64,000 nucleotides of DNA, from NCBI GenBank assembly GCA_001599595.1, contig BCHH01000010.1:989392-1053391 (forward strand). The letters run 5' to 3'. The stretch comes from Beverwykella pulmonaria (lineage: Eukaryota > Ascomycota > Dothideomycetes > Pleosporales > Melanommataceae). How positions within the stretch are numbered: the first letter of the stretch is position 1; each line of letters starts with the position of its first letter. The notes beneath the pieces are model-generated. The model had not been told where the DNA came from, did no database searches, and worked only from the letters and a program-made list of their open reading frames with translations. Shown here one piece after another: positions 34,733 through 45,081 of the stretch. The position numbers were made by a program, and so were the translations under genes.

Positions 34733-37341
34733 TTAAACGCCAATATTCATCTTCTCCAGCCGCCATTTGCTCAGACGCGAAAGTGATGATGTTGTATGTG
34801 GATGATGTGGACCAAGAATTTGCTCTTGCAGCTGGAAGCACTCCTCCATCAATGATATAGCCTTGTCGTAATGGCCTTGGCTCATTAACGTAAAAGCCAG
34901 GTTGGCCATGCTGATCAGTGTGTCTGGATGCTCCCCCCCAAGCACCCTCTTTCTCATCTCCATCACTTGCACCTCTAGCCCTTCAGCCTCCTTCCACCGC
35001 CCTTGGTTCCCGTACGTCAACGCCAGGTTGCACATGCTGGTCAGCGTGGAAGGATGCTCCTCCCCAAGCACCTTCTTTCTCGTCTCCATTACTTGCACCT
35101 CTAGGCCTTCAGCCTCCTTCCACCGCCCTTGGTTCCAGTACGTCAACGCCAGGTTGCCCATGCTGATCAGCGTGTCTGGATGCTCCTCTCCAAGCACCCT
35201 CTTAAACGTCTCCATCGCTTGCACCTCTAGCCCTTCAGCCTCCTTCCACCGCCCTTGGTTTCTGTACGTCGACGCCAGGTTGTCCATACTAATCAGCGTG
35301 TCTGGATGCTCCTCCCCAAGCACCCTCTTAAATATCTCCATCACTTGCACCTTTAGCCCTTCAGCCTCCTTCCACCGCCCTTGGTTTTCGTATGTTGACG
35401 CCAGGTTGCCCATGCTGATCAACGTGTCTAGATGCCCCTCCTTAAACACACTCTTTCTCATCTCTATTACTTGCACCTCTAGCCCTTCAGCCTCCTTCCA
35501 CCGCCCTTGGTTTCTGTAAGTTAACGCTAGGTTGGCCATGCTAACCAACGTGGAAGGATGCTTCTCCCCAAGCACCCTCTTTCTTGTCTCCATTACTTGC
35601 ACATTCAGCTCCTCAGCCTCCTTCCACCGTCCTGCAAGGCTTGTTGCTAGCCCTACCATCTCTATACTACTTAACGTGTCTATATGCTCTTTACCAAGTA
35701 ATTTTTTCCTTACCTTCATTGACCTTATTGACAGGTTTTCAGCATCACTTAGACTTCCTTTTTTCCACGCATACGACGCCGCGTTGTATAATAATAGAGC
35801 CCACTCCTTCAGTGACTCCCCCTTCTGAGGCCTCTGTGATAATGCTGACTTTACATGCGGAAAAATCGCCTGGCATTTGCCCCAGTTCTCATACCTCCCT
35901 AACGGAAACTTTGCGCAAAGCTTTGTGATAAAATGCTCCTTCCATGCTTCTAATTGGCCCTGCTCTCCTAACCACTTCTGTGTGGCTAGCTGCACAAGCC
36001 TATGCATGTTAAACGTGGTAGCATCAGTGGTAAGCGCAATAAATGAGTAGTTCCGTAGCATGAGAATATCCTCTTCAAACCCATCGTCAACACTGGCTTC
36101 CAACTCACTATCGTCGCTGTCACTGTTTTCGCCGTTTATATTAATGGCTTCTACGCCATTGTAGCTGCTCCCTAGCCTACTTTGATTGCGTACAAGCTCT
36201 TCAGGAATTCCCTGTCGGTCAAAGAAGCTCATTAATGACAACAGGTCTGCCGCTGACCGCCTCGCATGAAGGATATGATTGAACGAGATTTGCCACGTTC
36301 TAAGAATAGAGTTCTTGGCTTCGTCATCTCTCCGGAGACATCCTCCGTCGTAGTCTAATAGACTTGTCCTTTTCCTGTCGCTCTTGTGGAACTCCTCTAG
36401 GTATTGTTGTACTGAACACCTTGGTGACCGTTGTCGGATGTACGCTGCTGCCTGCGCAAGAGCGAGTGGCATAAATTCAAGGGCTGCTGCTAACTCGGCC
36501 GTGCCGCTGTTGTCAAACTTGTCTCCCAGCTTCTTTTGTAGAAGAGCTTGCGCGCCGGCGTTGTCCATGGGCTCGATGGGTATAATATCGCTCTCCTCCA
36601 CCAGCTGCGATGCCATGCTCTTCGTTCGACTGGTCACCAGAACCGAGCCGTTCTTGCTCTGGGGCAGATACGATTTGAAGTAACGTGGAGGAGCGCCTCT
36701 CGCCTGTGTCTTCTGGTCATTGCTCGCTGGTAGAGAGAGAGCAGCGGCATCGTCGGCATTATCGAGAACCAACAACCATTTTCCGTTCTTCTCGTTGCGA
36801 AGCCAGTTAGAAACGAATTTGAACACATCCGCTTGTGGGTCTTTCCGGCCAGCAAGCTTGACCTGGTCCGCGATGTCTCGGTAGCCTTGTTCAATACGGA
36901 CCGCGTTGCTGGCATGCACCCAGAACACCCACGTGTCCGGTGACCGATCCGCGGTGCGATAGCAGTACTCGATGGCAAGCTGTGACTTCCTTTGCCTGTG
37001 TTAGGTGCAAGCACTGGCCCAAGTGTCCTTTCGGCTTACCCCACACCGCCGAGGCCCACAAGCGCTATGCGAGATGCCGGCACGGAGCATTTTTCGCGAA
37101 TCCGGTCGAGCAGCGTTCCGCGATCGACGAAGTCAGGGTCGCGGCGAAAGGGGACGGCGCAGGAAGGGTTCAGCGGGGTCTCTGGCCGCTCTGGGATGGG
37201 GATAGCCGTTAGCACAGTCGAGCATTGACCGTCCTTTAACCTACCAGGCGGTGGATGATAGTGAACATGGCCGTTGATGATGCCAGCCTGAAAGCCGCAG
37301 TTGCGGTCTCCAAAGGCAATCGCCGTGCTGGGTTGTGCCAT
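34733..37341 (-). CDS. NOD-like receptor: amyloid-type N-terminal motif, NB-ARC NTPase, TPR repeats
   Basis: Two exons, 37341-37040 and 36989-34733 (50-nt intron inside the P-loop), give 852 residues. Residues 8-24 read I-A-F-G-D-R-N-C-G-F-Q-A-G-I-I-N-G, the same motif that ends the divergent neighbour gene. A proline-rich linker leads to an NB-ARC-type NTPase: Walker A G-L-G-G-V-G-K-S near 96-103, Walker B K-W-L-L-V-L-D-N near 171-178, sensor S-V-L-V-T-S-R, then a G-x-P-L-A-like helix (F-M-P-L-A-L-A-Q-A-A-A). The rest, from about 530, is seven 42-residue TPR units of the kinesin-light-chain type (E-H-P-D-T-L, N-Q-G-R-W-K-E-A) plus a partial one. Fungal NLRs of this plan sense a ligand through the repeats, oligomerise and pass a fold to an effector. 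The ligand is unknown. The frame is intact, so the gene is probably functional. Confidence 0.92.
34790..35705 (-). repeat. 126-bp coding tandem repeats (TPR array) in the receptor gene
   Basis: About seven units of 126 bp encode the 42-residue TPRs. Units 2-6 (roughly 34950-35620) are near-identical in DNA as well as protein: the CTTCAGCCTCCTTCCACCGC string recurs at each period. Outer units (the first and last) are more diverged. Such internal homogeneity points to recent unit exchange by unequal recombination or conversion. Confidence 0.85.
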
Positions 37342-37536
37342 GTCGAATGTACAGGCAGAGGGCTTCGCGCGGCGTAGTAGGAGGTTCGTAGGGCCAATGT
37401 CTTGAGATACGGCGGCTTAGCTGAGCCTCGATCTCAGCCTCGCTCGTTGTAACCTCGCGCTCCATTGTTTGTATACTTCTTCCATCTCAAATCGGCATCC
37501 GAAATTTTTGGTCTTCATCACGTCAATTAGATCGAA
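37342..37536. promoter_or_regulatory. Shared divergent promoter of the receptor/effector pair
   Basis: Only 195 bp separate the two start codons, so the receptor and its partner are probably co-regulated from one control region. I recognise no specific factor site. Confidence 0.6.
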
Positions 37537-38427
37537 ATGCCCGATCCTCTTAGCGTTGCCGCAAGCATCGTCAGCGTTACTACCCCCGCCCTGCACGGTA
37601 CACGCCTTCTACTCAATGACCTCAGCAACCTCATCGATGCTCCACAGACCCTCCAGAACCTGAAAAATGACGTTGCATCTGCAGAGACGGCCCTTCAGTC
37701 ACTTCAGGGCATACAGGACCCTGAATGGGATGTCCTTGGTCAAGGTGTAGCTAATCAGTCCAAGGTGGCAATCAAGAACTGTGAGAATGCATGCAGCAGC
37801 TTCCAAGCCAACCTACAGCGCTGGACAAGACACTCTCAAGAAGGAAAGCTATCATGGCGAGACAGAGCAAATGTTGGCTTCTTCAAAGAACATCAGATAA
37901 GAGCCATGTCTGAGCAGCTTCAGAGCTGCAAAATCACTTTCAATGCAGCTGTTAGCGTGGCGACGTTGTATGCAATCTATACGGGGCCTATGAGCACGCC
38001 CACTATGCTAATATGCTCGCACAGGTATAGCTCTATCCGCCATACTCATATTACTGAGGAAATAAGGCGGACGGTTTTAGTCAGAGAGGAGGAGATTTCT
38101 AGTGCCATCACATTAACAGATACGCAACTCTCGGCAGTGGATAGAAACTTAGGGGAAATTAGTCTTGAGTCTGACCGCCGAGAGGGCCAGGATAGAGAGG
38201 AGGTGAGGAACACGGTGCAGCAGATCGAAGAGGAACGAGCTGCACTTGGCTGTTTGCAAAATTTGCTCAAGAGTCTACAGACAAAAGCACAAGAAGACGC
38301 TGTGGCAAAAGCTGCTAGTAAAAGCCAAAAACTGTCTACCAATGTGACGTTTGGAAATAACAATACCGGGTTCCAAGCAGGTATTATCAACGGTGGTGTT
38401 AGTGGGCTTACTTTTGGATCGAAGTGA
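37537..38427 (+). CDS. Putative effector with HeLo/PigL-like N-domain and C-terminal amyloid-type motif
   Basis: Exons 37537-37967 and 38025-38427 give 277 residues. The 57-nt intron (GTATGC donor, TGCTAAT branch, ACAG) is frame-neutral and stop-free, so an unspliced 296-residue form is also open. The N-terminus M-x-D-P-L-S-V-A-A-S-I and the helical run to about 140 match the fungal N-terminal domain often seen on STAND proteins (PigL_N/HeLo-like group). A charged coiled coil (about 155-240) follows. The last 28 residues contain V-T-F-G-N-N-N-T-G-F-Q-A-G-I-I-N-G, 12 of 17 identical to the receptor's N-terminal motif. In known fungal pairs the effector's helical domain attacks membranes once the motif is templated into amyloid. 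That role is inferred here. Paralogues with other N-domains exist, so the domain name is tentative. Confidence 0.85.
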   Translation: MPDPLSVAASIVSVTTPALHGTRLLLNDLSNLIDAPQTLQNLKNDVASAETALQSLQGIQDPEWDVLGQGVANQSKVAIKNCENACSSFQANLQRWTRHSQEGKLSWRDRANVGFFKEHQIRAMSEQLQSCKITFNAAVSVATLYAIYTGPMSTPTMLICSHRYSSIRHTHITEEIRRTVLVREEEISSAITLTDTQLSAVDRNLGEISLESDRREGQDREEVRNTVQQIEEERAALGCLQNLLKSLQTKAQEDAVAKAASKSQKLSTNVTFGNNNTGFQAGIINGGVSGLTFGSK

Positions 38428-38532
38428 CCATACTTCCACAATAGCGCAAAGCACTCGGAGTATGCAACGATACAATAGCTAATGAAATGGTTTATCTGCT
38501 ATACATGAATGTCCTGAGTGTGAGGAGCAAGG

Positions 38533-38772
38533 CTGAAACCTAGGCCCAGCTGGGAAGACGTTAATGGTTCTTGCCAATCTGTTATCCAATGGCTCTCACG
38601 TGCCCAGAGGGAATGGTTGGTCGTCCTCGATAATGCCAATCGAGATTACGTCAATATTGAGGTTTGCATTTTAAACGGAAGACATGCAAACGTCATAATC
38701 ACAAGTAGGGATCGGAATCTTCGAACGCAAATCGGAACAAAAACCTCAAAAAGAGGTTGGAAGCATGGATAG
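38533..38772 (+). pseudogene. Relic of a STAND/NB-ARC NTPase domain
   Basis: 80 codons without ATG, ending in TAG. They contain W-L-S-R-A-Q-R-E-W-L-V-V-L-D-N-A-N (Walker B pattern), followed after 19 residues by N-V-I-I-T-S-R-D-R-N-L (sensor pattern). The spacing and wording match the middle of fungal NB-ARC/NACHT proteins. P-loop, helical and repeat domains are absent. It lies 105 bp after the effector stop on the same strand, so it may be the leftover of a former receptor that carried the same N-domain. Confidence 0.7.
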
Positions 38773-38858
38773 AGAATTTGTTTGAATTCTATCTTTGTGT
38801 TTCCGATTGCCTAGGTGTACTGGTTGCGAAAGAGGCTGACCTCCGTTGTAGTAAGGAT

Positions 38859-38902
38859 AAAGGAGCTTCACGAATTGACAAAAGGAGCTTCACGAATTGA
38901 CA
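38859..38902. repeat. 22-bp direct tandem duplication
   Basis: The string aaaggagcttcacgaattgac occurs twice with a 22-bp period, just downstream of the NTPase relic. It is non-coding and probably a recent slippage duplication. Confidence 0.8.
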
Positions 38903-39113
38903 AAACGAGCACCAGACGTATGCGAGCACCCTATTACATTACAGCTACTTTGGTATCATCGAGGAGCCTACCGACGCCCCATTTCCAAGCTACCCTCCAC
39001 CCCAAAATGGACCCTAGTGTACTCATACAGAACCGTGTCAAACGCCGTGAAGATGCCCATCTATGCATGACATCAATTACAGCATAACAATTTATCCTCT
39101 TCATCCTAAAACT

Positions 39114-40396
39114 CTACGTCGCCTTGACAATCTTGGGCTGTCCCATGTCCAGCTCCGTGCCAAATACCCAGTCCCAGAAGCGGCTCGTGACGCCAAAGCC
39201 ATTCTGGTAGTCGGCGAAGTGGTGCTTGAGGTGGTATTTCTTGAGCGATTGGTAGAAGGAAGGGAGTCTTTGTCATGTCAGACCAATCACATATGTGTAA
39301 GAGATGGAGGAGTACTCACTTGCGGTGGTGGAGGAAATAATGTGTCATGTCGTAGCAGATGTATCCAAAGAGACCACCGGAGAAGGCCGCAGTACCCGCA
39401 TACCAATTGTAGAAGAACACGGTGTGGGCAAACTTCCAGAATGGGGCTGCGAGCGCTGAAAGCATGACTGGAGGCATGACTAGTCTGTACTTGTCCATGG
39501 GGAGGTAGTGGTGGATGCCGTGGAGGAGGAAATGTGCTGTGATGGCGACGCGGTTATTTGGGAGGTGGCTGTCATGAGGTCAGTATGGTCATATATCGTC
39601 TTCACGACACAGATAGGGCCACGTACGCGTCCAAATGGAACAAACACCTGTGAAGCACATATTCGATGATTGTCCAGAACCCCAGCCCAAAGACCCAATA
39701 CCCCACCAAGGCCGTACTGTTCAACTGCTGCGATCCAAGATACCCCGTATAGGTAACCAAGGGTAGCCACAGACTCGGCACAATCCACCACGCCGTCTTG
39801 CTCAAGGGCTCCAGGAAGTTGCCAAAGAGGGGCGCGGAGGGGCCTCCCCTATAATGTCGCGGCCGGTGCACCTGCTCGAGGTAGAAGTCCTTGTCGAAAC
39901 CGCCAAACCACACCTGCAGGAACAGGGGCTTCGAGAGGTCGAGGAACTTGTGCGTTTGGTAGTCCGCGGTTGGGTCCGTGGGCTTCGAGAGGTCTTCTGC
40001 AGTGGACACGCCCGTGGCGGCATAGAGAGGCTTGCCGTTTGCCTGTGCCCGGAGCTCCGCCTTGCCCGCCGCCGACGGTGGCAACGGGACAATCTCTGCT
40101 GGCTTTCCGCTGCGCACCGCCCCGTTGAGCAGCTCCTCGTCTGCGACAAACCCAATTAGGCTCTCATCCAGGATCTCGTACGCCGCCTCTGAGTGGTTAT
40201 GCGACGCCTCGTCCTTCAGTATGTCACCCACATCTTGCCCACCATGTTCGAGAATCAGGTCGCCGCCGCCTGGGTGGTCAGAGAGAAAGGACGTCACATC
40301 GTAGACCTTTGTGCCGATGGTGACATAGCACGAGGCCTCTGTGTTGTGCGCCTTGACGTCGGCGATGGGGATGGTGGGCAGAGTGCGGGCAGGCAT
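39114..40396 (-). CDS. SCS7: Fatty acid 2-hydroxylase of ceramides (Scs7/FA2H)
   Basis: Three exons, 40396-39627, 39568-39320 and 39267-39114, give 390 residues. A cytochrome b5 domain opens the protein (D-H-P-G-G-G near 40-45, second haem histidine in S-H-N-H near 65-68). The membrane-bound di-iron hydroxylase follows, with its histidine boxes H-R-C-L-F-H, H-G-I-H-H, H-Y-F-L-H-H and K-H-H-F. Several hydrophobic spans lie between. The enzyme adds the 2-hydroxyl group to very-long-chain fatty acids of ceramide in the ER. ATG 40396 is chosen because the frame upstream is not conserved-looking and lacks another good start. All splice phases close. Confidence 0.95.
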
Positions 40397-42614
40397 CTTG
40401 AGCGCGGTGGTGGAACTTCGGACGCGATTCCCGTCGCTGCAAGCAATACGGTCCTGGTGGCTGCAGGTGCAAGTCTGGTAAGGGAGGTTTGGCAATATAT
40501 TCGAGGCGCTGTCGAAGTCGGTGGAAGAAGGCGGGTATAGTAGGAAAATTGTCTGCAGACGCCGCCGGATGCCGCGGACGAGTACAGGGCGAGCGGGAGC
40601 GCAAAGGGGAGTTTTCGGTCGCTGCAAGCCACTAATACGGCTACGGGCTGATCAATCAAGTCAATTACAAAAGGGAGGAAGAATGCGCAAAAGGAGAATG
40701 CGGTCAGAGTCAGGAGACAAGCACGATGTTCAAGCCTTGTTTGCCAAGCGCAGGTCGCATGGAGTGCTCATCTCACGGCCAAGTGGCACCACGAGTGGCG
40801 CGACATGAGTGGAGCGTTGTCTCTCTGTCTTCCGACCCCAATCGCGTCGCGAGATTCGACACGAAAGGAAAAAAAAGGGAGTGCTGATGCCGCTAGACCA
40901 AAAGAAGGATGCGTTATCGATAACATTACCCCTACCACGAGACCATTTCTCGTGATCCTCTCTCTAACCGTCCATCTAGCAAAAACGCAATAATGGACAT
41001 ACCCAACGATGGCTTGAAAGAGGAAGGGTGTTATGAAAAGAAAAGGGAGAAGGGACCAATAGTGAGAAATTCGGACTTTTCTCGCGCCCTCGGCCATCCA
41101 CGCCTCTCATCTCAACCGAGCGCAACCTCAATTTCGCCTATCCAACCTCACCCATCACCTTCGTACAACCCACATACATAATCTGCCCTCCGCACAGTCC
41201 TCGTCCAACTGCCAGGTTCGAGGTACGTACCCAAAACACGCACTACCGAACCCAATTCTCCACACACAGCACATTAATATCGCATCCCCGACAAATCCAT
41301 GCAAGAGCGTTGGACAGATGGAAGATAGAGGGGGGCCGAGGGGGGGCGCTTGCACATTACCCAATCTCCCGAAGCACGAAAATTCCCGGTTTCTAGAAGG
41401 TCTCGCGAAAGTCGTCGGCTCCGGATCTAGTTTCCTAAGTACCGTGCCGTCTCTCGTGTACATACATGCAGGTGCCGTACGTAAGGCGAGCAGCATACAT
41501 GTGGTCAAAGTCCAAGTACAGGAGGTGATATGCATCCACTGCCCCGAAACCTCAAGCAGTTCCCCCAGCGTTCGTGCGACCGCAAGCCCTGCGGTTTCAA
41601 GATCCTTCGATCCTGCAACTTGGCATGCAGTCCCCGCAAAGCCTTGCTCTTCTTCCCTCAAAACGGAAGGTCACTGGCAAAATGAACAAACACACGCTTT
41701 TCACAAATGCCTAAACACATAGCATCGACACGTCGGAGGGGGTATATGTGATGCTCAAACTATATACAATGGGTGTATATGTACGTGATGCGCGGGCTAT
41801 ATCTGATCTGAGGGGTATATGTGGGCAGACAACGTAGACCTATATGGGCCGTGATATACCGAGACGGATCGCTAGATAACCGTTGGTTCACTCAATCCAC
41901 AAATGCTAGCGCATTTGTCTTTATCCGCTGCTTACTTGGTCTCGATCTCTGTAGTAGTGACTAGCGCCAATATCACCTCCCTTATTATCTTGTATATGGA
42001 ATACACTCACATGTGTCCGAGTTGTAGGTGACTAAGTGTACCTAAGCATAGCCCGACTGGTATTATGTGCCATGATATGCGTTTACCAACAAGTATCATG
42101 GTAATGCGTACAGTATGTACAAATCCTCAGGTCCTCATTTCGCTTCGCTTCGCTCCGATTTCCCCTCAAGCTGCACGTGTATACGACATTTAGCCTCTCC
42201 CCAGACAAGAATCTGGGGGATCGCAAGATATCCCCGTCTATAACATAACGCCCCACCCAAGCCGATAGAGACCTTTTTTGACAACAGCCGACGACACGTT
42301 GCTCATGCTGAGAGTAACCCAAACAGAACAAGAGCTCATGCGTTTGCTTGCTCGCTCGATCGCTCGATGCTACCCAGCCGAGGTAGTAGAATGAGAGGAA
42401 AGGGAAAGGGGATAAAAAAAAAAACTACTAAAAAACTCCACAATGCTCCGTGATATCAAAATAATAAAAACTGTGACAGACAATGAATGAATGACGGTAC
42501 ATGCAAAGCAACTCAACACGACAACACCCACCAACAATGCCAAATGCAGAACAAAACTAAAGCAAAAACAAAAACCTGCCCTCAGACCATGCGCATAACC
42601 CCCCATCTCTCCAC
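40397..42614. other. 2.2-kb intergenic region, no supported gene
   Basis: It contains the SCS7 promoter and the 3' flank of the regulator gene. Around 41730-41850 GGTATATGT-like words recur without forming an array. No coding frame is convincing. Confidence 0.5.
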
Positions 42615-45081
42615 TCAGTGCATCGAACTCCCTTGCATCCAACCCACCGCATCCTGCGGTGCACCCTGATACTCAAACCCCTCCCCTACCATGCCAAACG
42701 GGGTATCCAGCATATCCGGCAAGTTGGTGTCCCACATCATATCGTCCCAGAATCCGGCCAGCTGATTCGCATCGCCGACGTTGTTACTCCAAGCCTGGGC
42801 GTGTTGTGCGTTGAGATTCTGACTCGGATTCGGGTTCATCGTTAGCGGGCTGATATCCGGGACGGAGGTGTAGTCAAATGAGGATGGCGGGGAGATGTTT
42901 GTGTTGAGCGGGTACTGGACGGGATGGCCGTGCTGTTGTTGTTGGTACTGCATGTTCGAATGTTGAACCTGAGTCTGCTCCGTATGCACTTTCGCGGCTC
43001 GATACAACTTCTCCACTGCATCTAGACTCCTCTTCGCGGCAATACTCCACAGCTTCATTCTCTCGAAAAATGCTAGCGCTGTCTCGACACTAGCTCTCCA
43101 CTTCTTCGCCTCCTCGGGCATGCTCGCGTCACTGAAGAGAGATACTAATGGCACCATGCATGCCTGGAACACGAACCAAACAGCGTTCCAGCCAGAGATT
43201 AGATCGGGGAGACACTCGGAGGATATATCGTCGATGGTCTTAGCAGCGATGATGCGGCACTTTCCCACAGCTACTTTTTCGTCTGCACTCAGGTGGCTGA
43301 AGGGACAACGGCGTAAAGCAGTGCTCAGTAGAACGGGACGGTGGAGAACAATGCGGATGTTTTGGAAGCGCCACTTCATCACGAAGCGCACGCGGTGGAG
43401 GAATTCAGGACACGACTCGTTCATATTGAAGAGGATGGAGGGTAGGTCTTCGTGCCAGCGGACGATTTCGGCGTCGTAGGAGGATGTTTCGGTGGGAGTG
43501 AGGAGAGGCGACTCGACAAGACGGTCCTGTATCCTGGTTGCGATTTTGCAGAACTCAGAGGCGTGGATTAGGGGGAGAACTTTGAGCTGCTCAATGTATT
43601 GGGGGCTATTTGGTTGGGGGAGAAGGTGTGCCTAAAATGTGTCTTTGTTAGTCTAGGCTCTTGTTAATTAGTAGTGTTGAACGTACAGAGGTCGTCGTCC
43701 CAGGAAGCAGAACGGTAATCGAGGGTCCCATCCTTCCCAGAGACGGTCTCCCAGTTGTAGTCGAAGCCCAAGTATCGAGACAGAACAAACTCCACCATAT
43801 GCGCCTCCTCATCTCAGGGGGTATCGAGTCTGTCTCTCCAGGAGCAATGGCGTTGAGATGTCCGCCAGAGTCGGTTTTGGAAGCATCAGAGTACTCGCGG
43901 TGCAAGCCCAACGCAGTAGCCATTCGCAGTGTGCCGCCCATAAGAGAATGCGCCTCATTCGGTCTGTTCAAATAGTGCATGTAGAATCCGCTCATGATGG
44001 CCAACGCTTGCAGGACCTCCAGACTCCCACTGCCAAATGATTCCAGGGTGAGATGATGCCGAGCACGACTGAAGTAGACATAGTGTGCCTCGTTGTCGGA
44101 TGTGGACGACGCAAGCGATCCCAGAGCAAAGACCATATTCAGCAGTGCCAGCCATGCAGAATCTCTTCGATCGGCGTACAAGTACGTGGTCCAGAACTTG
44201 CGTTCTTCGATCATGGGGAAGAACAGATGTACGCGCTCGAAGTAACTCTTGATCAGCTCCTGTCCGAGTGCTTGGGGCGGTAGAGCATGTGCTTTGTCGT
44301 CGCCTAGTTCGGGAGGAGGAGAATTCGCTCGGCTTGGGAGTGCCGTTTCCTGGTTGCCGTGGGCGATTAGTGGTCCAGCTTGAGGCGCACACTTCACAAT
44401 GACTTTTAGTGCTGCAGTGATGGAAGAGATGCCAACGTAGGAAGACAGGCGGTCAACCGACATTGACAGACCGTTCACGTCATCTGAAATGCCTTGGACT
44501 CTGACTTGGTGCTTGCGGGCCTCATCCCAGAAGGGATCCTCGGGGGGCGCTTGCTCGAGGGCCTCGAGGCTTTCGTTTCCCTCGGAGCCATGGGCGACTT
44601 CGGAGATGGCCTGCGTACCAGCCGTGGATGGGGATCTCGTCAGTTGGTCGGCCGGTGTCGAGAGAGCCAATTCCAGGAGTTCCTCTCTGGGCATCGAGAC
44701 GAGGGAGTCGAGCTCCTTAGCCGGGTACAGTCTTGCCAGCACGTTCTTGTACTGCTCGATGTTGCTCGATAGCCTATCCACCAGCCTAGTGTCTGTTCAG
44801 CACACGCTCGCCTCCTGAAGGGTGCCGATGGCTTACTTTCTGCTTGGCACGACTCTCTGCGCCGGTTTCGAGTACCCACACGCCTCAGGATGCTGGTACC
44901 ACTGGCACTGGCCGCACGGTTGCGAGCCATCGCAGCGGATCTTCCGCCGTCGACATTCGACACAGGCGTTGCTCGTCGATATCCGCCGCGAACCCGCTGC
45001 GCGGGCAGGCTTGTTGCTAGTCCCGTCGCTCTCAGCACCAGGTGACCGCAACCCCACAGAAGACTGGAACGTGTGGAACAT
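42615..45081 (-). CDS. Zn2Cys6 transcription factor with fungal-specific regulatory domain
   Basis: Three exons, 45081-44837, 44785-43687 and 43631-42615, give 786 residues. The binuclear zinc cluster is complete: cysteines near 40, 43, 50, 56, 59 and 68 in the spacing C-x2-C-x6-C-x5-C-x2-C-x8-C. A coiled-coil-like linker (L-V-D-R-L-S-S-N-I-E-Q-Y-K) follows, as in dimeric members. The middle region (about 220-560) has the fungal transcription-factor fold, with R-R-R-I-W-W-S-L-F-C-L-D-T and G-R-P-S. The tail is rich in Q, N, P and acidic residues, probably an activation domain. Targets cannot be read from sequence. The next gene upstream on the same strand is a beta-mannosidase, which hints at but does not prove control of sugar use. 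Confidence 0.92.
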
